Source: Actinomycetes bacterium (GTDB lineage: Bacteria; Actinomycetota; Actinomycetes; Propionibacteriales; Nocardioidaceae). From it: a stretch of 22,345 nucleotides of DNA. This document shows positions 14,181 to 21,442 of this stretch, one piece after another (within the stretch, counting starts at the first letter, position 1; every line of letters starts with the position of its first letter). The DNA lies in the NCBI GenBank assembly GCA_023396115.1, contig JAEWXC010000086.1:1-22345 (forward strand), in the 5' to 3' direction. The notes under the pieces were generated by a model. That model did not search any database. It was not told the DNA's origin and worked only from the letters and a program-made list of their open reading frames with translations. Both the position numbers and the translations under genes were made by a program.

Positions 14181-16610
14181 TCAGCGGGCGAGGACCACGT
14201 CCAGGTCGTCGAGGTGGTCGGCGAGGTAGCGACCCAGCACCGTCGGCACGTCCGGCTCGGCCAGCACCCGGGCCAGCTCGTCGCGCAACCCGGCCCTCGC
14301 CGCTTCCGGCAGCGGCAGCCACGGCCAGCCCCGCCCGATCACCTGGCCCATGCCCTGCCCGGACTCGCGGGCCAGAGTGGTGAACGCCGCCGGGGTCTGC
14401 GTCGCGTACCCGGCCACCAGGTCGCCCTGCTCCACGGCCCACATCCCGGCAGCCACCGCGGTGAACTCGCGGTTGCCCAGCTCGCCGGAGAGCAACCGGC
14501 CCCAGGCCCACTCCTTGGCCTCCCGGGTCGGCAGCGACGCCCGCGCGGTCAGGACCTCCAGCGCCCCGGCGTTGCTCGGGTCCCGGTCGGCCTCCACCGC
14601 CGTCGGTCCGGCCTCGCCCAGCTCGGCCAGACGCTGCACGATCCGCCACCGCACGGACTGGTCCGGCGCCGGCAGCGCGGAGCCGTCCAACCAGGCCTGC
14701 AGCTCGTCGCGGTCGTGGCTGGACCCGGCCAGCAGCCGCGACGCCCCCGGCACCAGGGTCGGGTGCTCGGCACTGCGTGCCAGGACCCGGCGGCCCAGGG
14801 CGGCGAGCTGATCCTGCAGCGGCGGGACCTCCTCGTCGGTGGCGCACCGGCGCAGCATCCGACGCACCAGGGTCAAGGCGCCTTCCAGGACGGTCGCGTC
14901 GTCCTCGTGGGCCAGGTGCACGGTGGCGAGCTCGACCAGGTCGGCCAGCGGCAACCGCCCGTACTCGGTGGCCGCCGCGAACGAGGCCCACAGCACCGCC
15001 CGGGTCCGCGGCGCCAGCACCTGCCCCAGTCCGGCGGTGAACGCCGCCACCGACAGCGGGTCGAGCTCCACCTCGGCGTAGGTCTCGTCGTCGGCGTTGG
15101 GCAGCACCGCCAGCCCGGCGAACTGCGGCAGTGCCACGGGCTCGTCGGCCACGTCGACCAGGACCCGCCCGACCTCGTGCCGGGAGGCGTCGAACGCTGC
15201 CACGGTGAACCGGTGCGGTCGTCGACCGTGCCGGGTCAGCACCGGGACGTCCCCCTCGCGGGTCACCACGATCCGGTCGTAGCCGGTGGTGCGCAGCCAC
15301 GCCTCGGCCCAGCCCCGCACGTCGCGGTCGGTGGCGGCGTCCAGGGCGTCGAGGAAGTCGGCCAGGGTGGCGTTGCCGAACGGGTGCGCCGACAGGTGGG
15401 CGTTGACGCCGCGGTTGAAGTCCTCCGTGCCCAGCCAGGTGACCAGCTGGCGCAGGACCGCCCCGCCCTTGGCGTAGGTGATCATGTCGAAGTTGGCGAA
15501 CGCGGTGTCCACGTCGACCAGGTTCTCGGCGTCCTCGGCCACCGGGTGGGTGGAGCGCCGCCGGTCGGCCCAGTAGGCAGTGGGCTTCCGCTCCAGCGCG
15601 GCCGCCGTCCACGAGTCGGCGCCAGTGACCAGCCCGGCCACCTCGTAGCCCATGTAGTCGGCGAACGACTCGTTGAGCCATGAGTCCTCCCACCACACCA
15701 TCGTGACCAGGTCGCCGAACCACATGTGGGCCATCTCGTGGGCGACCACCGAGGAGCGCCAGTGCTCCTCCAACGCGGTCGGCGCCCCGGGCGTGAGCAT
15801 CTCGTCGCGGAACGAGACGACCCCCGGGAACTCCATCGCGCCCCAGTTCAGCCCCGGTGAGAAGACCTGCTGGTAGTCCGCGAACGGGTACGGCTCATCG
15901 AAGGTGGCGGTGTAGTGGGCGAAACAGGCACTGGTCAGCTCACGCAGGTGTGCGATGTCGCGGTCCAGCTCGGCGCGCTGGGAGGCCCGCGCGTGCCAGC
16001 CGAAGTCCAACTGGCCACCGGGCGCGTGGGCGTAGGGCTCCTGCCAGGTGTGGGAGGTCCACGGCCCGCCGGTGACGAAGAACAGGTAGGAGGCGATCGG
16101 GGGCGTGGTGGTGAACGACCAGGTGTCGCCGTCGCGGGCCACGAACGCACCGTTGGCCAGCACCGTCCAGTGCCCGGGAGCGGTCACGGTGACCGCGAAG
16201 GTGGACTTGAGGTCCGGCTGGTCGAAGCAGGCCAGGACCTTCTGCGCCACGTCCATGCCGGTGAACGAGGAGACGTAGCGCTCCCCGTCGACCGGGTCGG
16301 TCATCGTGTGCATCCCGTCGCCGTCGGTGACGTAGGGCAGTCGCGCCCGGACCACGACCCGGTTCCGGGTGCCCAGCCCGGTCAGGGTGATCCGCCGGCC
16401 GTCGTAGGACCAGTCGCCGGGTGCCTCGACCTCCACGTCAACACCCCGGGCGAGCTCGAGGAAGGTGTCGGCGCCGTCGCGGCGGCAGGAGAACTCCAGC
16501 ACCGTCTCGACGGTGTAGTCCTCGGTGCTGGTGAGGTCGAGGTGGACGGTCGTGGCCACGTCGTGGACGAGCGCGGCCCGGGCACGGGCGTCGGCGAGAG
16601 TCAGGGACAC
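14181..16610 (-). CDS. pepN: Membrane alanyl aminopeptidase, M1 family (aminopeptidase N)
   Basis: This zinc metallo-aminopeptidase removes N-terminal residues from peptides, probably in the cytosol, since no signal peptide or membrane segment is visible. The 809-aa protein has the M1 order: N-terminal beta-domain (1-190, with FTGMDVAQKVLACFDQPDLKSTF in pieces), the exopeptidase motif GAMEF (257-261), the zinc motif HEMAH (291-295) and second-zinc-ligand Glu314 in WLNESFADYMGYE, the ITYAKGGAVLRQL region, and an alpha-helical ERAP1-like C-terminal domain. The GTG start at 16610 follows a TAGGTT -10 box by 7 bases with no Shine-Dalgarno site. It is divergent from rplY, and its 3' end is followed by the tandem repeat array. 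Confidence 0.95.
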   Translation of the reverse strand: MSLTLADARARAALVHDVATTVHLDLTSTEDYTVETVLEFSCRRDGADTFLELARGVDVEVEAPGDWSYDGRRITLTGLGTRNRVVVRARLPYVTDGDGMHTMTDPVDGERYVSSFTGMDVAQKVLACFDQPDLKSTFAVTVTAPGHWTVLANGAFVARDGDTWSFTTTPPIASYLFFVTGGPWTSHTWQEPYAHAPGGQLDFGWHARASQRAELDRDIAHLRELTSACFAHYTATFDEPYPFADYQQVFSPGLNWGAMEFPGVVSFRDEMLTPGAPTALEEHWRSSVVAHEMAHMWFGDLVTMVWWEDSWLNESFADYMGYEVAGLVTGADSWTAAALERKPTAYWADRRRSTHPVAEDAENLVDVDTAFANFDMITYAKGGAVLRQLVTWLGTEDFNRGVNAHLSAHPFGNATLADFLDALDAATDRDVRGWAEAWLRTTGYDRIVVTREGDVPVLTRHGRRPHRFTVAAFDASRHEVGRVLVDVADEPVALPQFAGLAVLPNADDETYAEVELDPLSVAAFTAGLGQVLAPRTRAVLWASFAAATEYGRLPLADLVELATVHLAHEDDATVLEGALTLVRRMLRRCATDEEVPPLQDQLAALGRRVLARSAEHPTLVPGASRLLAGSSHDRDELQAWLDGSALPAPDQSVRWRIVQRLAELGEAGPTAVEADRDPSNAGALEVLTARASLPTREAKEWAWGRLLSGELGNREFTAVAAGMWAVEQGDLVAGYATQTPAAFTTLARESGQGMGQVIGRGWPWLPLPEAARAGLRDELARVLAEPDVPTVLGRYLADHLDDLDVVLAR

Positions 16611-16623
16611 GACTCAGAACCTA
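16611..16623 (-). promoter_or_regulatory. -10 element for leaderless pepN mRNA
   Basis: The complement of 16618-16623 is TAGGTT, ending 7 bases before the pepN GTG. No Shine-Dalgarno site and no clear -35. Confidence 0.5.
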
Positions 16624-16664
16624 GCCCGTGCCGGTGACGGCCCGGGCGGTGCCGGCGCCTCGGA

Positions 16665-16695
16665 TTGGCTGCCCGGGCACCCGGTGGCCTATCCT
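16665..16695 (+). promoter_or_regulatory. rplY promoter (TTGGCT-N19-TATCCT)
   Basis: The -35 TTGGCT (16665-16670) and -10 TATCCT (16690-16695) predict a start near 16702, giving a leader of about 174 bases before rplY. The spacer is one or two bases longer than ideal. Confidence 0.5.
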
Positions 16696-16708
16696 GCTCA
16701 GGTTGCCC

Positions 16709-16800
16709 CGGCGAGGGAGACCGCACACGCGGTGCTCCGTGATCGACGTGGCAGGTTCGCTCGCCGTGCCTGACCATGTCAGCACGGCGTTCGTGTTTCT
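16709..16800 (+). promoter_or_regulatory. Candidate transcription attenuator in the rplY leader
   Basis: Three pairings are visible in the leader. Hairpin 1 is GGAGACCGC (16716-16724) with GCGGTGCTCC (16729-16738), one bulge. Closing stem 2 is CGGCGAG (16709-16715) with CTCGCCG (16760-16766), stacking on hairpin 1. Hairpin 3 is CGCCGTGCCTGAC (16762-16774) with GTCAGCACGGCG (16778-16789), 12 bp with one bulged C and a CAT loop, followed by TTCGTGTTTCT. Stem 2 and hairpin 3 share bases 16762-16766, so they exclude each other, the layout of an antiterminator/terminator switch. No plus-strand gene upstream needs this terminator, since pepN runs the other way. Confidence 0.5.
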
Positions 16801-16875
16801 GCGGCCCCGGCGGAGCAGTCGACCACACCGGCCGCACCTGCGGTCACCCGTTGCACGACCGCAGAGGAGACACCC

Positions 16876-17532
16876 ATGTCCGCCGAGAAGATCACCGCCG
16901 AGAAGCGCACCGAGTTCGGCAAGGGTGCGGCCCGCCGCATCCGCCGCGACAACAAGATCCCCGCCGTGGTCTACGGCCACGGCGAGGCGCCGATCCACCT
17001 GACCCTGCCGGGCCACGCCACGATGATGGCGCTGCGCAACGGTGGCGCCAACGCGCTGCTCGACCTCGACATCGAGGGCACCGCGCAGCTCGCGCTGGCC
17101 AAGGACGTCCAGGTCGACCCGATCCGCCGGGTCATCGAGCACGTCGACCTGTTCGCCGTGAAGCGCGGCGAGAAGGTCACCGTCGACGTGCCCGTCGTCG
17201 TGGTCGGCGAGGCCGCCAAGGAGACCCTGGTCGTCACCGACCTGGCCACCCTGGAGGTCGAGGCCGAGGCCACCCACCTGCCCGAGTCGTTCGAGATCAA
17301 CGTCGAGGGCGCGGCCGCCGGCACCCAGTTCCTGGCCGGTGACGTCGAGCTGCCGAAGGGCACCACCCTGCTGACCGACGCCGAGGCGCTGGTGGTCAAC
17401 GTGACCGCCCAGGTCTCCGCCGAGGCGCTGGAGGCCGAGCTGGCCGAGGCCGAGGCCGACGCCGGCATCGAGAAGGACGAGTCGGACGAGGCCGCCGCCG
17501 AGGCGCCCGCCGAGGAGACCGCCGCGGAGTGA
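16876..17532 (+). CDS. rplY: 50S ribosomal protein L25 / general stress protein Ctc
   Basis: This is the 5S-rRNA-binding protein of the large subunit in its long Ctc/TL5 form. The 218-aa product has an N-terminal L25 domain (ITAEKRTEFGKGAARRIRRDNKIPAVVYGHGE, about 6-37 in pieces, through DPIRRVIEHVDLFAV at about 85-99), a beta-rich C-terminal TL5 domain (KVTVDVPVVVVGEA, THLPESFEINVEG, LPKGTTLL), and an acidic Ala/Glu tail after about 185. The ATG at 16876 has AGAGGAGA about 6 bases upstream. It precedes pth, as in mycobacteria. The long structured leader suggests control of this gene by attenuation. Confidence 0.95.
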   Translation: MSAEKITAEKRTEFGKGAARRIRRDNKIPAVVYGHGEAPIHLTLPGHATMMALRNGGANALLDLDIEGTAQLALAKDVQVDPIRRVIEHVDLFAVKRGEKVTVDVPVVVVGEAAKETLVVTDLATLEVEAEATHLPESFEINVEGAAAGTQFLAGDVELPKGTTLLTDAEALVVNVTAQVSAEALEAELAEAEADAGIEKDESDEAAAEAPAEETAAE

Positions 17533-17555
17533 TCGCGGCCGTCATCTGACGCCTG

Positions 17556-17591
17556 ACGACGGCGCCGCGGGGTCACCCGTGGCGCCGTCGT
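17556..17591 (+). terminator. Intrinsic terminator after rplY
   Basis: Exact 11-bp arms ACGACGGCGCC (17556-17566) and GGCGCCGTCGT (17581-17591), extended inward by a G-T pair and CGGG/CCCG around the tetraloop GTCA, are followed by TGTTCCC. It lies 24 bases past the rplY stop and 47 bases before pth, implying partial read-through or a separate weak promoter for pth. Confidence 0.75.
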
Positions 17592-17638
17592 TGTTCCCAC
17601 CCCCAGCACCGCCACCTCCAGCAAGGGATACTCCTGCC

Positions 17639-18253
17639 ATGCCAGCCGCCGCCACCCCCGGTTCCGCCTCCGACGTGTGGCTCGTCGTCGGCCTGGGCAA
17701 CCCCGGGCCCGCCTACGCCGGCAACCGACACAACATCGGCTGGATGGTCGTCGACGAGCTGGCCCGCCGGATGGGCTCGGGGTTCCGGGCCCACAAGTCC
17801 GGTCGCGCCGACGTCGTGGAGGGCCGGATCACCCCGCCCGGCGTCCCCGGTCCCAAGGTGGTGCTGGTCAAGGGCCGCGGCTACATGAACGAGTCCGGGG
17901 GACCGGTCAAGGCCCTGGCCACCTTCTACAAGGTCGATCCTGCGCACGTGGTGGCGATCCACGACGAGCTCGACATCGACTTCGGCACGCTGCGCACCAA
18001 GCTCGGCGGCGGCGACAACGGCCACAACGGGCTCCGGTCGATGCGCTCCGCGCTCGGCACCGGCGACTTCTACCGGGTCCGCGCCGGGATCGGCCGGCCG
18101 CCCGGCCGCCAGGACGTGGCCGACTTCGTGCTCAAGGACTACTCCGCAGTCGAGCGCAAGGAGCTGCCGTTCCAGATCGACGACGCCGCCGACGCCGTCG
18201 AGTGCCTCCTCACCGAGGGGCTGGAGCGTACCCAGCAGCGGTTCAACCGCTAA
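17639..18253 (+). CDS. pth: Peptidyl-tRNA hydrolase
   Basis: Pth recycles peptidyl-tRNAs released from stalled ribosomes by cleaving the ester bond. The 204-aa protein has LVVGLGNPGPAYAGNRHNIG with catalytic His31, KGRGYMNESG with Asn84, HDELDIDFGTLR with Asp109, and GDNGHNGLRS with Asn130, all matching the known active site. The ATG at 17639 is chosen because AAGGGA lies about 10 bases upstream and the protein then has family length. A farther in-frame start at 17579 lies inside the terminator. It sits downstream of rplY as in other Actinobacteria. Confidence 0.96.
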   Translation: MPAAATPGSASDVWLVVGLGNPGPAYAGNRHNIGWMVVDELARRMGSGFRAHKSGRADVVEGRITPPGVPGPKVVLVKGRGYMNESGGPVKALATFYKVDPAHVVAIHDELDIDFGTLRTKLGGGDNGHNGLRSMRSALGTGDFYRVRAGIGRPPGRQDVADFVLKDYSAVERKELPFQIDDAADAVECLLTEGLERTQQRFNR

Positions 18254-18263
18254 TCATCATTAT

Positions 18264-18277
18264 CGGGCATGCGTGCC
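18264..18277 (+). terminator. Small hairpin after pth
   Basis: GGGCA-TGCG-TGCCC forms a 5-bp stem about 12 bases past the pth TAA stop, after an unusually AT-rich run (TAATCATCATTAT). There is no T-tract, so it is only a possible terminator. Confidence 0.3.
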
Positions 18278-18292
18278 CTGCCACGGCCGACC

Positions 18293-18298
18293 TACGTT
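18293..18298 (+). promoter_or_regulatory. Candidate -10 element for the glycosylphosphotransferase gene
   Basis: TACGTT (18293-18298) would begin a transcript near 18305, about 70 bases before the main start. The leader then holds a hairpin, GGAAAC (18307-18312) with GTTTCC (18318-18323) around a G5 loop. Confidence 0.35.
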
Positions 18299-18323
18299 CT
18301 CCGGAAGGAAACGGGGGGTTTCC

Positions 18324-18380
18324 GTGAAGGATGGTGGTGGCGGTGTCTGCACGTGCCTGTGGCGGGCGGCGGTTCGATGA
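18324..18380 (+). CDS. Possible 18-codon leader peptide coupled to the glycosylphosphotransferase
   Basis: A GTG at 18324, five bases after a run of six G, opens a short frame (MKDGGGGVCTCLWRAAVR). Its TGA stop (18378-18380) overlaps the next gene's ATG as ATGA. The frame follows directly on the hairpin at 18307-18323. It could be a chance ORF or a leader peptide whose translation controls the transferase. There is no similarity evidence. Confidence 0.3.
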   Translation: MKDGGGGVCTCLWRAAVR

Positions 18381-19816
18381 CTGAGCTGGGACACCTCGGG
18401 CGGCGCACCGACGTGACGGGTGCGACCTTCACCTCGCGGGACCTGCGGATGTCCGAGTGGCTGCCCGCACGCCGCTCCAGCCGCCGGGTGCTGGCCCTGG
18501 AACTGGGCGTGGAGGTCGTGGTCTCGCTGGTCCTGGCGGCCGCGGTCGCGACGTTCCTGGACATGCTGCCGGTCGTCGCCTGCCTGGTCGTGGGGCTCTC
18601 CCTGGCCTTCAACCACCTCGACGGACGCCAGGGCCTCTACCCGGGGCTCCCGCGCCCCGAGCACGTACTGCGCAACAGCCTGGTGCCCTTCGGGGCGATC
18701 GGGTTCGGTGTCGTGGTCGGCTGGTGGGACCGCAGCGACCTCACCGAGGCGCTGGTCCTGGCCCTGGCCTGTGCCGCGGTCACGCTGGTAGCCGCCGCCC
18801 TCCGCACCCGGCGACCCGTCCGGCACCGGGTGGTGCTCGTCGGTGCCTCGGGCGAGGTCGCCGACGCCGAGAACCGGTGGGCGGGCAACCGCCAGGTCGC
18901 CGTCGTCGGCAGCCTCGTGGTCGAGCCGCTGCTCGACGACCCCGGTGTCCCGCTGGCCCAGCGCGGGGAACGTGAGGCGGCGCTGGTGGAGGTGCTGCCC
19001 GAGGCGCTGCGCGAGATGGACCCCGACATGGTGGTGCTGCACCCCGGGCCCGGGCTCGACGAGGACCTGGTCCGTCGGGTCGGGTGGGCCCTGGAGGAGG
19101 ACGGCATCGCGCTGATGGTCGACGCCGGGTTCTCCGCGATCGCCCCGCACCGGGTCAGGGCGCTCCGGTTCGCCGACAGCCACCTGCTCCAGGTCCGCTC
19201 CAGCCGGCCCCCGGCCCGGGTCCGGCTGCTCAAGGCCGTCGCCGACCGGGTGCTGGCCGGGATCGGTCTGGTCCTGGTCGCCCCGCTGCTGCTGGTCCTG
19301 GCGGTCGCGGTGCGGGCCACCTCGCACGGTCCGGCGTTCTTCACCCAGACCCGCATCGGGCGCGACGGACGCCCCTTCACGCTCTACAAGCTCCGCACCA
19401 TGGGCGTCGACGCCGAGGCACGGCGGGCCGCGATCCTGATCGGCGACGAGGGCAACGGGCTGCTGTTCAAGCAGCAGCGCGACCCGCGGGTCACCCGGAT
19501 CGGGGCGGTGCTGCGCAAGTACTCCCTCGACGAGCTGCCGCAACTGCTCAACGTGCTCCAGGGCCAGATGTCGCTGATCGGTCCCCGCCCCGCGCTGCCC
19601 GAGGAGGTCGCCCGCTACACCCCCCTGGAGCGGCGTCGCCTGGCGGTGCGTCCCGGCATGACGGGGGCCTGGCAGGTCGGTGGCCGCTCCACCCTGTCGC
19701 GGGAGGCGTCGATGCGCCTGGACGTGGACTACGTGGACAACTACCGGCTGCTCGACGACGCCCTGCTGCTGGTGCGCACCGTCGACGCCGTGGCCCGGCC
19801 CCGTGGGGCGTGGTGA
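18377..19816 (+). CDS. Polyprenyl glycosylphosphotransferase (initiating sugar transferase)
   Basis: This membrane enzyme transfers a sugar-1-phosphate from a nucleotide sugar onto undecaprenyl phosphate, starting exopolysaccharide or cell-surface glycan synthesis (WbaP/CpsE-like). From the ATG at 18377 it is 479 aa. About four hydrophobic segments lie near 40-60, 64-80, 101-116 and 124-143, followed by a soluble CoA-binding-like middle region (RHRVVLVGASGEV). The catalytic C-terminal domain has the membrane helix at 291-313, GPAFFTQTRIGRDGRPF, YKLRTM (338-342), LRKYSLDELPQLLNV with Asp385/Glu386, SLIGPRP (399-405) and VRPGMTGAWQV. No glycosyltransferases are adjacent, so its product is unknown. 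The start is somewhat uncertain: the Shine-Dalgarno is weak, and a frame reaching 18269 would cross the promoter. Confidence 0.88.
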   Translation: MTELGHLGRRTDVTGATFTSRDLRMSEWLPARRSSRRVLALELGVEVVVSLVLAAAVATFLDMLPVVACLVVGLSLAFNHLDGRQGLYPGLPRPEHVLRNSLVPFGAIGFGVVVGWWDRSDLTEALVLALACAAVTLVAAALRTRRPVRHRVVLVGASGEVADAENRWAGNRQVAVVGSLVVEPLLDDPGVPLAQRGEREAALVEVLPEALREMDPDMVVLHPGPGLDEDLVRRVGWALEEDGIALMVDAGFSAIAPHRVRALRFADSHLLQVRSSRPPARVRLLKAVADRVLAGIGLVLVAPLLLVLAVAVRATSHGPAFFTQTRIGRDGRPFTLYKLRTMGVDAEARRAAILIGDEGNGLLFKQQRDPRVTRIGAVLRKYSLDELPQLLNVLQGQMSLIGPRPALPEEVARYTPLERRRLAVRPGMTGAWQVGGRSTLSREASMRLDVDYVDNYRLLDDALLLVRTVDAVARPRGAW

Positions 19817-19869
19817 GTGCCAGCAGGACCAGGCACCACCGGCCCGCAGCCACGTGAGAAGGTGACCGG

Positions 19870-20643
19870 GTGACTGAGACTTCGATCCCCGCCCCGGCCG
19901 TGACCGACGACCATGCCTTCGCCGTCTGGGCCGCCGAGCAGGCCGGTGCCCGTCTGCTGGAGGTCCGTGCCGAGGGCCTGGAGGGCAAGGCGCTCAAGGA
20001 CGCCGGGGACGCCGCTGCCCAGGCCGTCCTGGCCGACCTGCTGGCCACGCACCGCCCCGACGACGCCGTCCTGTCGGAGGAGGCCACCGACACCGAGGCG
20101 CGCCTCAGCGCGAGCCGGGTGTGGATCATCGACCCGCTGGACGGCACCCGCGAATTCTCCGAGCCGCCCCGCGACGACTGGGCGGTGCACGTCGCGCTGT
20201 GGGTCGAGGGCGAGCTGGTGGCCGGCGCCGTGGCGCAGCCGGCGCTGGGGGAGACCTTCAACACCGGCACCCCGTCGGTGGTGCCGCCGCGCACCTCGCA
20301 GCGTCCCCGGATCGCCGTGTCCCGCTCCCGCCCGCCGGCCTTCGTCGAGGCCCTGGCCACGGCGCTGGACGCCGAGCTGGTGCCGATGGGGTCGGCCGGG
20401 GTGAAGGTGATGAGCGTGGTCCGTGACATCGCCGACGCCTACGTGCACGCCGGCGGCCAGTACCAGTGGGACAACGCCGCCCCGGTGGCCGTGGCCCGCG
20501 CCGCCGGCCTGTTCTGCTCGCGCATCGACGGCTCCGAGATCGTCTACAACGGCGCCGACACCTCGCTGCCCGACCTGGTGGTCTGCCGCCCCGAGCTGTC
20601 GGAGCAGATCCTGGCGTTCGTGGCCGAGCACGGCACCGACTGA
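19870..20643 (+). CDS. cysQ: Inositol monophosphatase-family phosphatase, CysQ-like (3'(2'),5'-bisphosphate nucleotidase)
   Basis: This Mg-dependent, Li-sensitive-type phosphatase probably hydrolyses 3'-phosphoadenosine 5'-phosphate from sulfate assimilation and sulfation; inositol or fructose phosphates are alternatives. The 257-aa protein shows LSEEATD with Glu70/Glu71, the signature WIIDPLDGTREF (85-96; metal ligands Asp88 and Asp91), WAVHVALWVEGELVAGAVAQPALGE, and GGQYQWDNAAPVAVARAAGL with Asp201. The TREF and QYQWD variants favour the CysQ branch over true inositol monophosphatases. The GTG at 19870 has AAGGTGA about 7 bases upstream. It starts 53 bases after the glycosylphosphotransferase stop and may share its transcript. 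Confidence 0.82.
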   Translation: MTETSIPAPAVTDDHAFAVWAAEQAGARLLEVRAEGLEGKALKDAGDAAAQAVLADLLATHRPDDAVLSEEATDTEARLSASRVWIIDPLDGTREFSEPPRDDWAVHVALWVEGELVAGAVAQPALGETFNTGTPSVVPPRTSQRPRIAVSRSRPPAFVEALATALDAELVPMGSAGVKVMSVVRDIADAYVHAGGQYQWDNAAPVAVARAAGLFCSRIDGSEIVYNGADTSLPDLVVCRPELSEQILAFVAEHGTD

Positions 20644-20657
20644 GGTTCGCCTCCATG

Positions 20658-20680
20658 CCCGGGGGTCGCCCGGGTAGGTT
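20658..20680 (+). promoter_or_regulatory. Hairpin plus -10 element for a leaderless lipoprotein mRNA
   Basis: CCCGGG (20658-20663) and CCCGGG (20669-20674) form a 6-bp stem with a GGTCG loop right after cysQ. They abut TAGGTT (20675-20680), which ends 6 bases before the GTG at 20687. The hairpin may end cysQ transcription while occupying the spacer of the next promoter. No Shine-Dalgarno site is present. Confidence 0.45.
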
Positions 20681-20686
20681 CTGCGG

Positions 20687-21442
20687 GTGCGTCCCCGTTC
20701 CCTGCCGTTCTCCCTGCTCCGGTCCCTGAGCTGCTCCCTGCTGCTGGTGGCGACCCTGGCCGGGTGTGCCGGGACCGAGGTCCACGACCTCACCCCACGG
20801 AACCGGGCGTCGGGGGGACCGGAGAAGGTGGCCCCGAAGGACCCGGTGCGTCCCCGCGGCGTCTCCCGGTCCGGCACACGGACCGCGGCCGTCGACCCGG
20901 CCTGGGTGCGCCGCAACGCGCGGGCCACCGGCATCCCCGAACCGGCGGTGCGGGCCTACGGCCAGGCCGCGCTGGGGGCTCCGGCCGCCTGCCGGCTGGG
21001 GTGGACCACGTTGGCCGGCATCGGCTGGATCGAGTCCCAGCACGGCCAGATCGGCGACCGGACCCTGCTCGGGTCGGGACGCTCCTCACGCCGCATCCTC
21101 GGCCCCGCCCTGGACGGGTCGGGCAACTTCGCCGCGATCCGGGCGACGCCGGAGTCGACCGCCTGGCACGGCAACCCGGACTGGGACCACGCGGTGGGCC
21201 CGATGCAGTTCATCCACGACACCTGGCGGCGGTGGGCCCGCGACGGCGACCGGGACGGCACCGCCGACCCGCACGACCTCGACGACGCGGCAGCGACCTC
21301 GGCGGCCTACCTGTGCGCCGACGGCCAGGACCTCGCCACCCCGGAGGGCTGGGTCGCGGCGGTGTTCTCCTACAACCACGACGACTTCTACGTGCACTCG
21401 GTGTGGGGCGCGGCGACCGGGTACGGCGCGGACGCCAGCTGA
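20687..21442 (+). CDS. Lipoprotein with MltB-type lytic transglycosylase domain
   Basis: This is probably a membrane-anchored enzyme that cleaves peptidoglycan between MurNAc and GlcNAc. The 251-aa precursor has a basic start, a hydrophobic helix and lipobox LAGC with Cys27 as the lipidation site. A charged/Pro linker (28-70) follows. The soluble domain has GWTTLAGIGWIESQHG with catalytic Glu116, GPMQFIHDTWRRW (171-183), a Ca-loop-like DGDRDGTADPHDLDDA (186-201), AAYLCADGQDL, and VFSYNHDDFYVHSV near the end. These are hallmarks of the SLT/MltB-like family common in Actinobacteria. The GTG start fits a -10 box 6 bases upstream. The gene ends exactly where the convergent hydrolase gene ends. 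Confidence 0.88.
   Translation: MRPRSLPFSLLRSLSCSLLLVATLAGCAGTEVHDLTPRNRASGGPEKVAPKDPVRPRGVSRSGTRTAAVDPAWVRRNARATGIPEPAVRAYGQAALGAPAACRLGWTTLAGIGWIESQHGQIGDRTLLGSGRSSRRILGPALDGSGNFAAIRATPESTAWHGNPDWDHAVGPMQFIHDTWRRWARDGDRDGTADPHDLDDAAATSAAYLCADGQDLATPEGWVAAVFSYNHDDFYVHSVWGAATGYGADAS

Noticed and set aside
13846..15723. Long minus-strand frame crossing pepN, the repeat array and the MbcA-like gene
   Set aside because: It is out of frame with both real genes and passes through the 18-bp repeats as repeated VVEPAA; a composition artefact.
16709..16800. A known metabolite riboswitch class ahead of rplY
   Set aside because: I could not match conserved core sequences of any class I know; only a generic attenuator layout is supported.
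18269..18376. Upstream ATG extending the glycosylphosphotransferase by 36 residues
   Set aside because: The extension covers the candidate -10 box and hairpin, is Trp/Arg/Gly-rich and unlike the family N-terminus.
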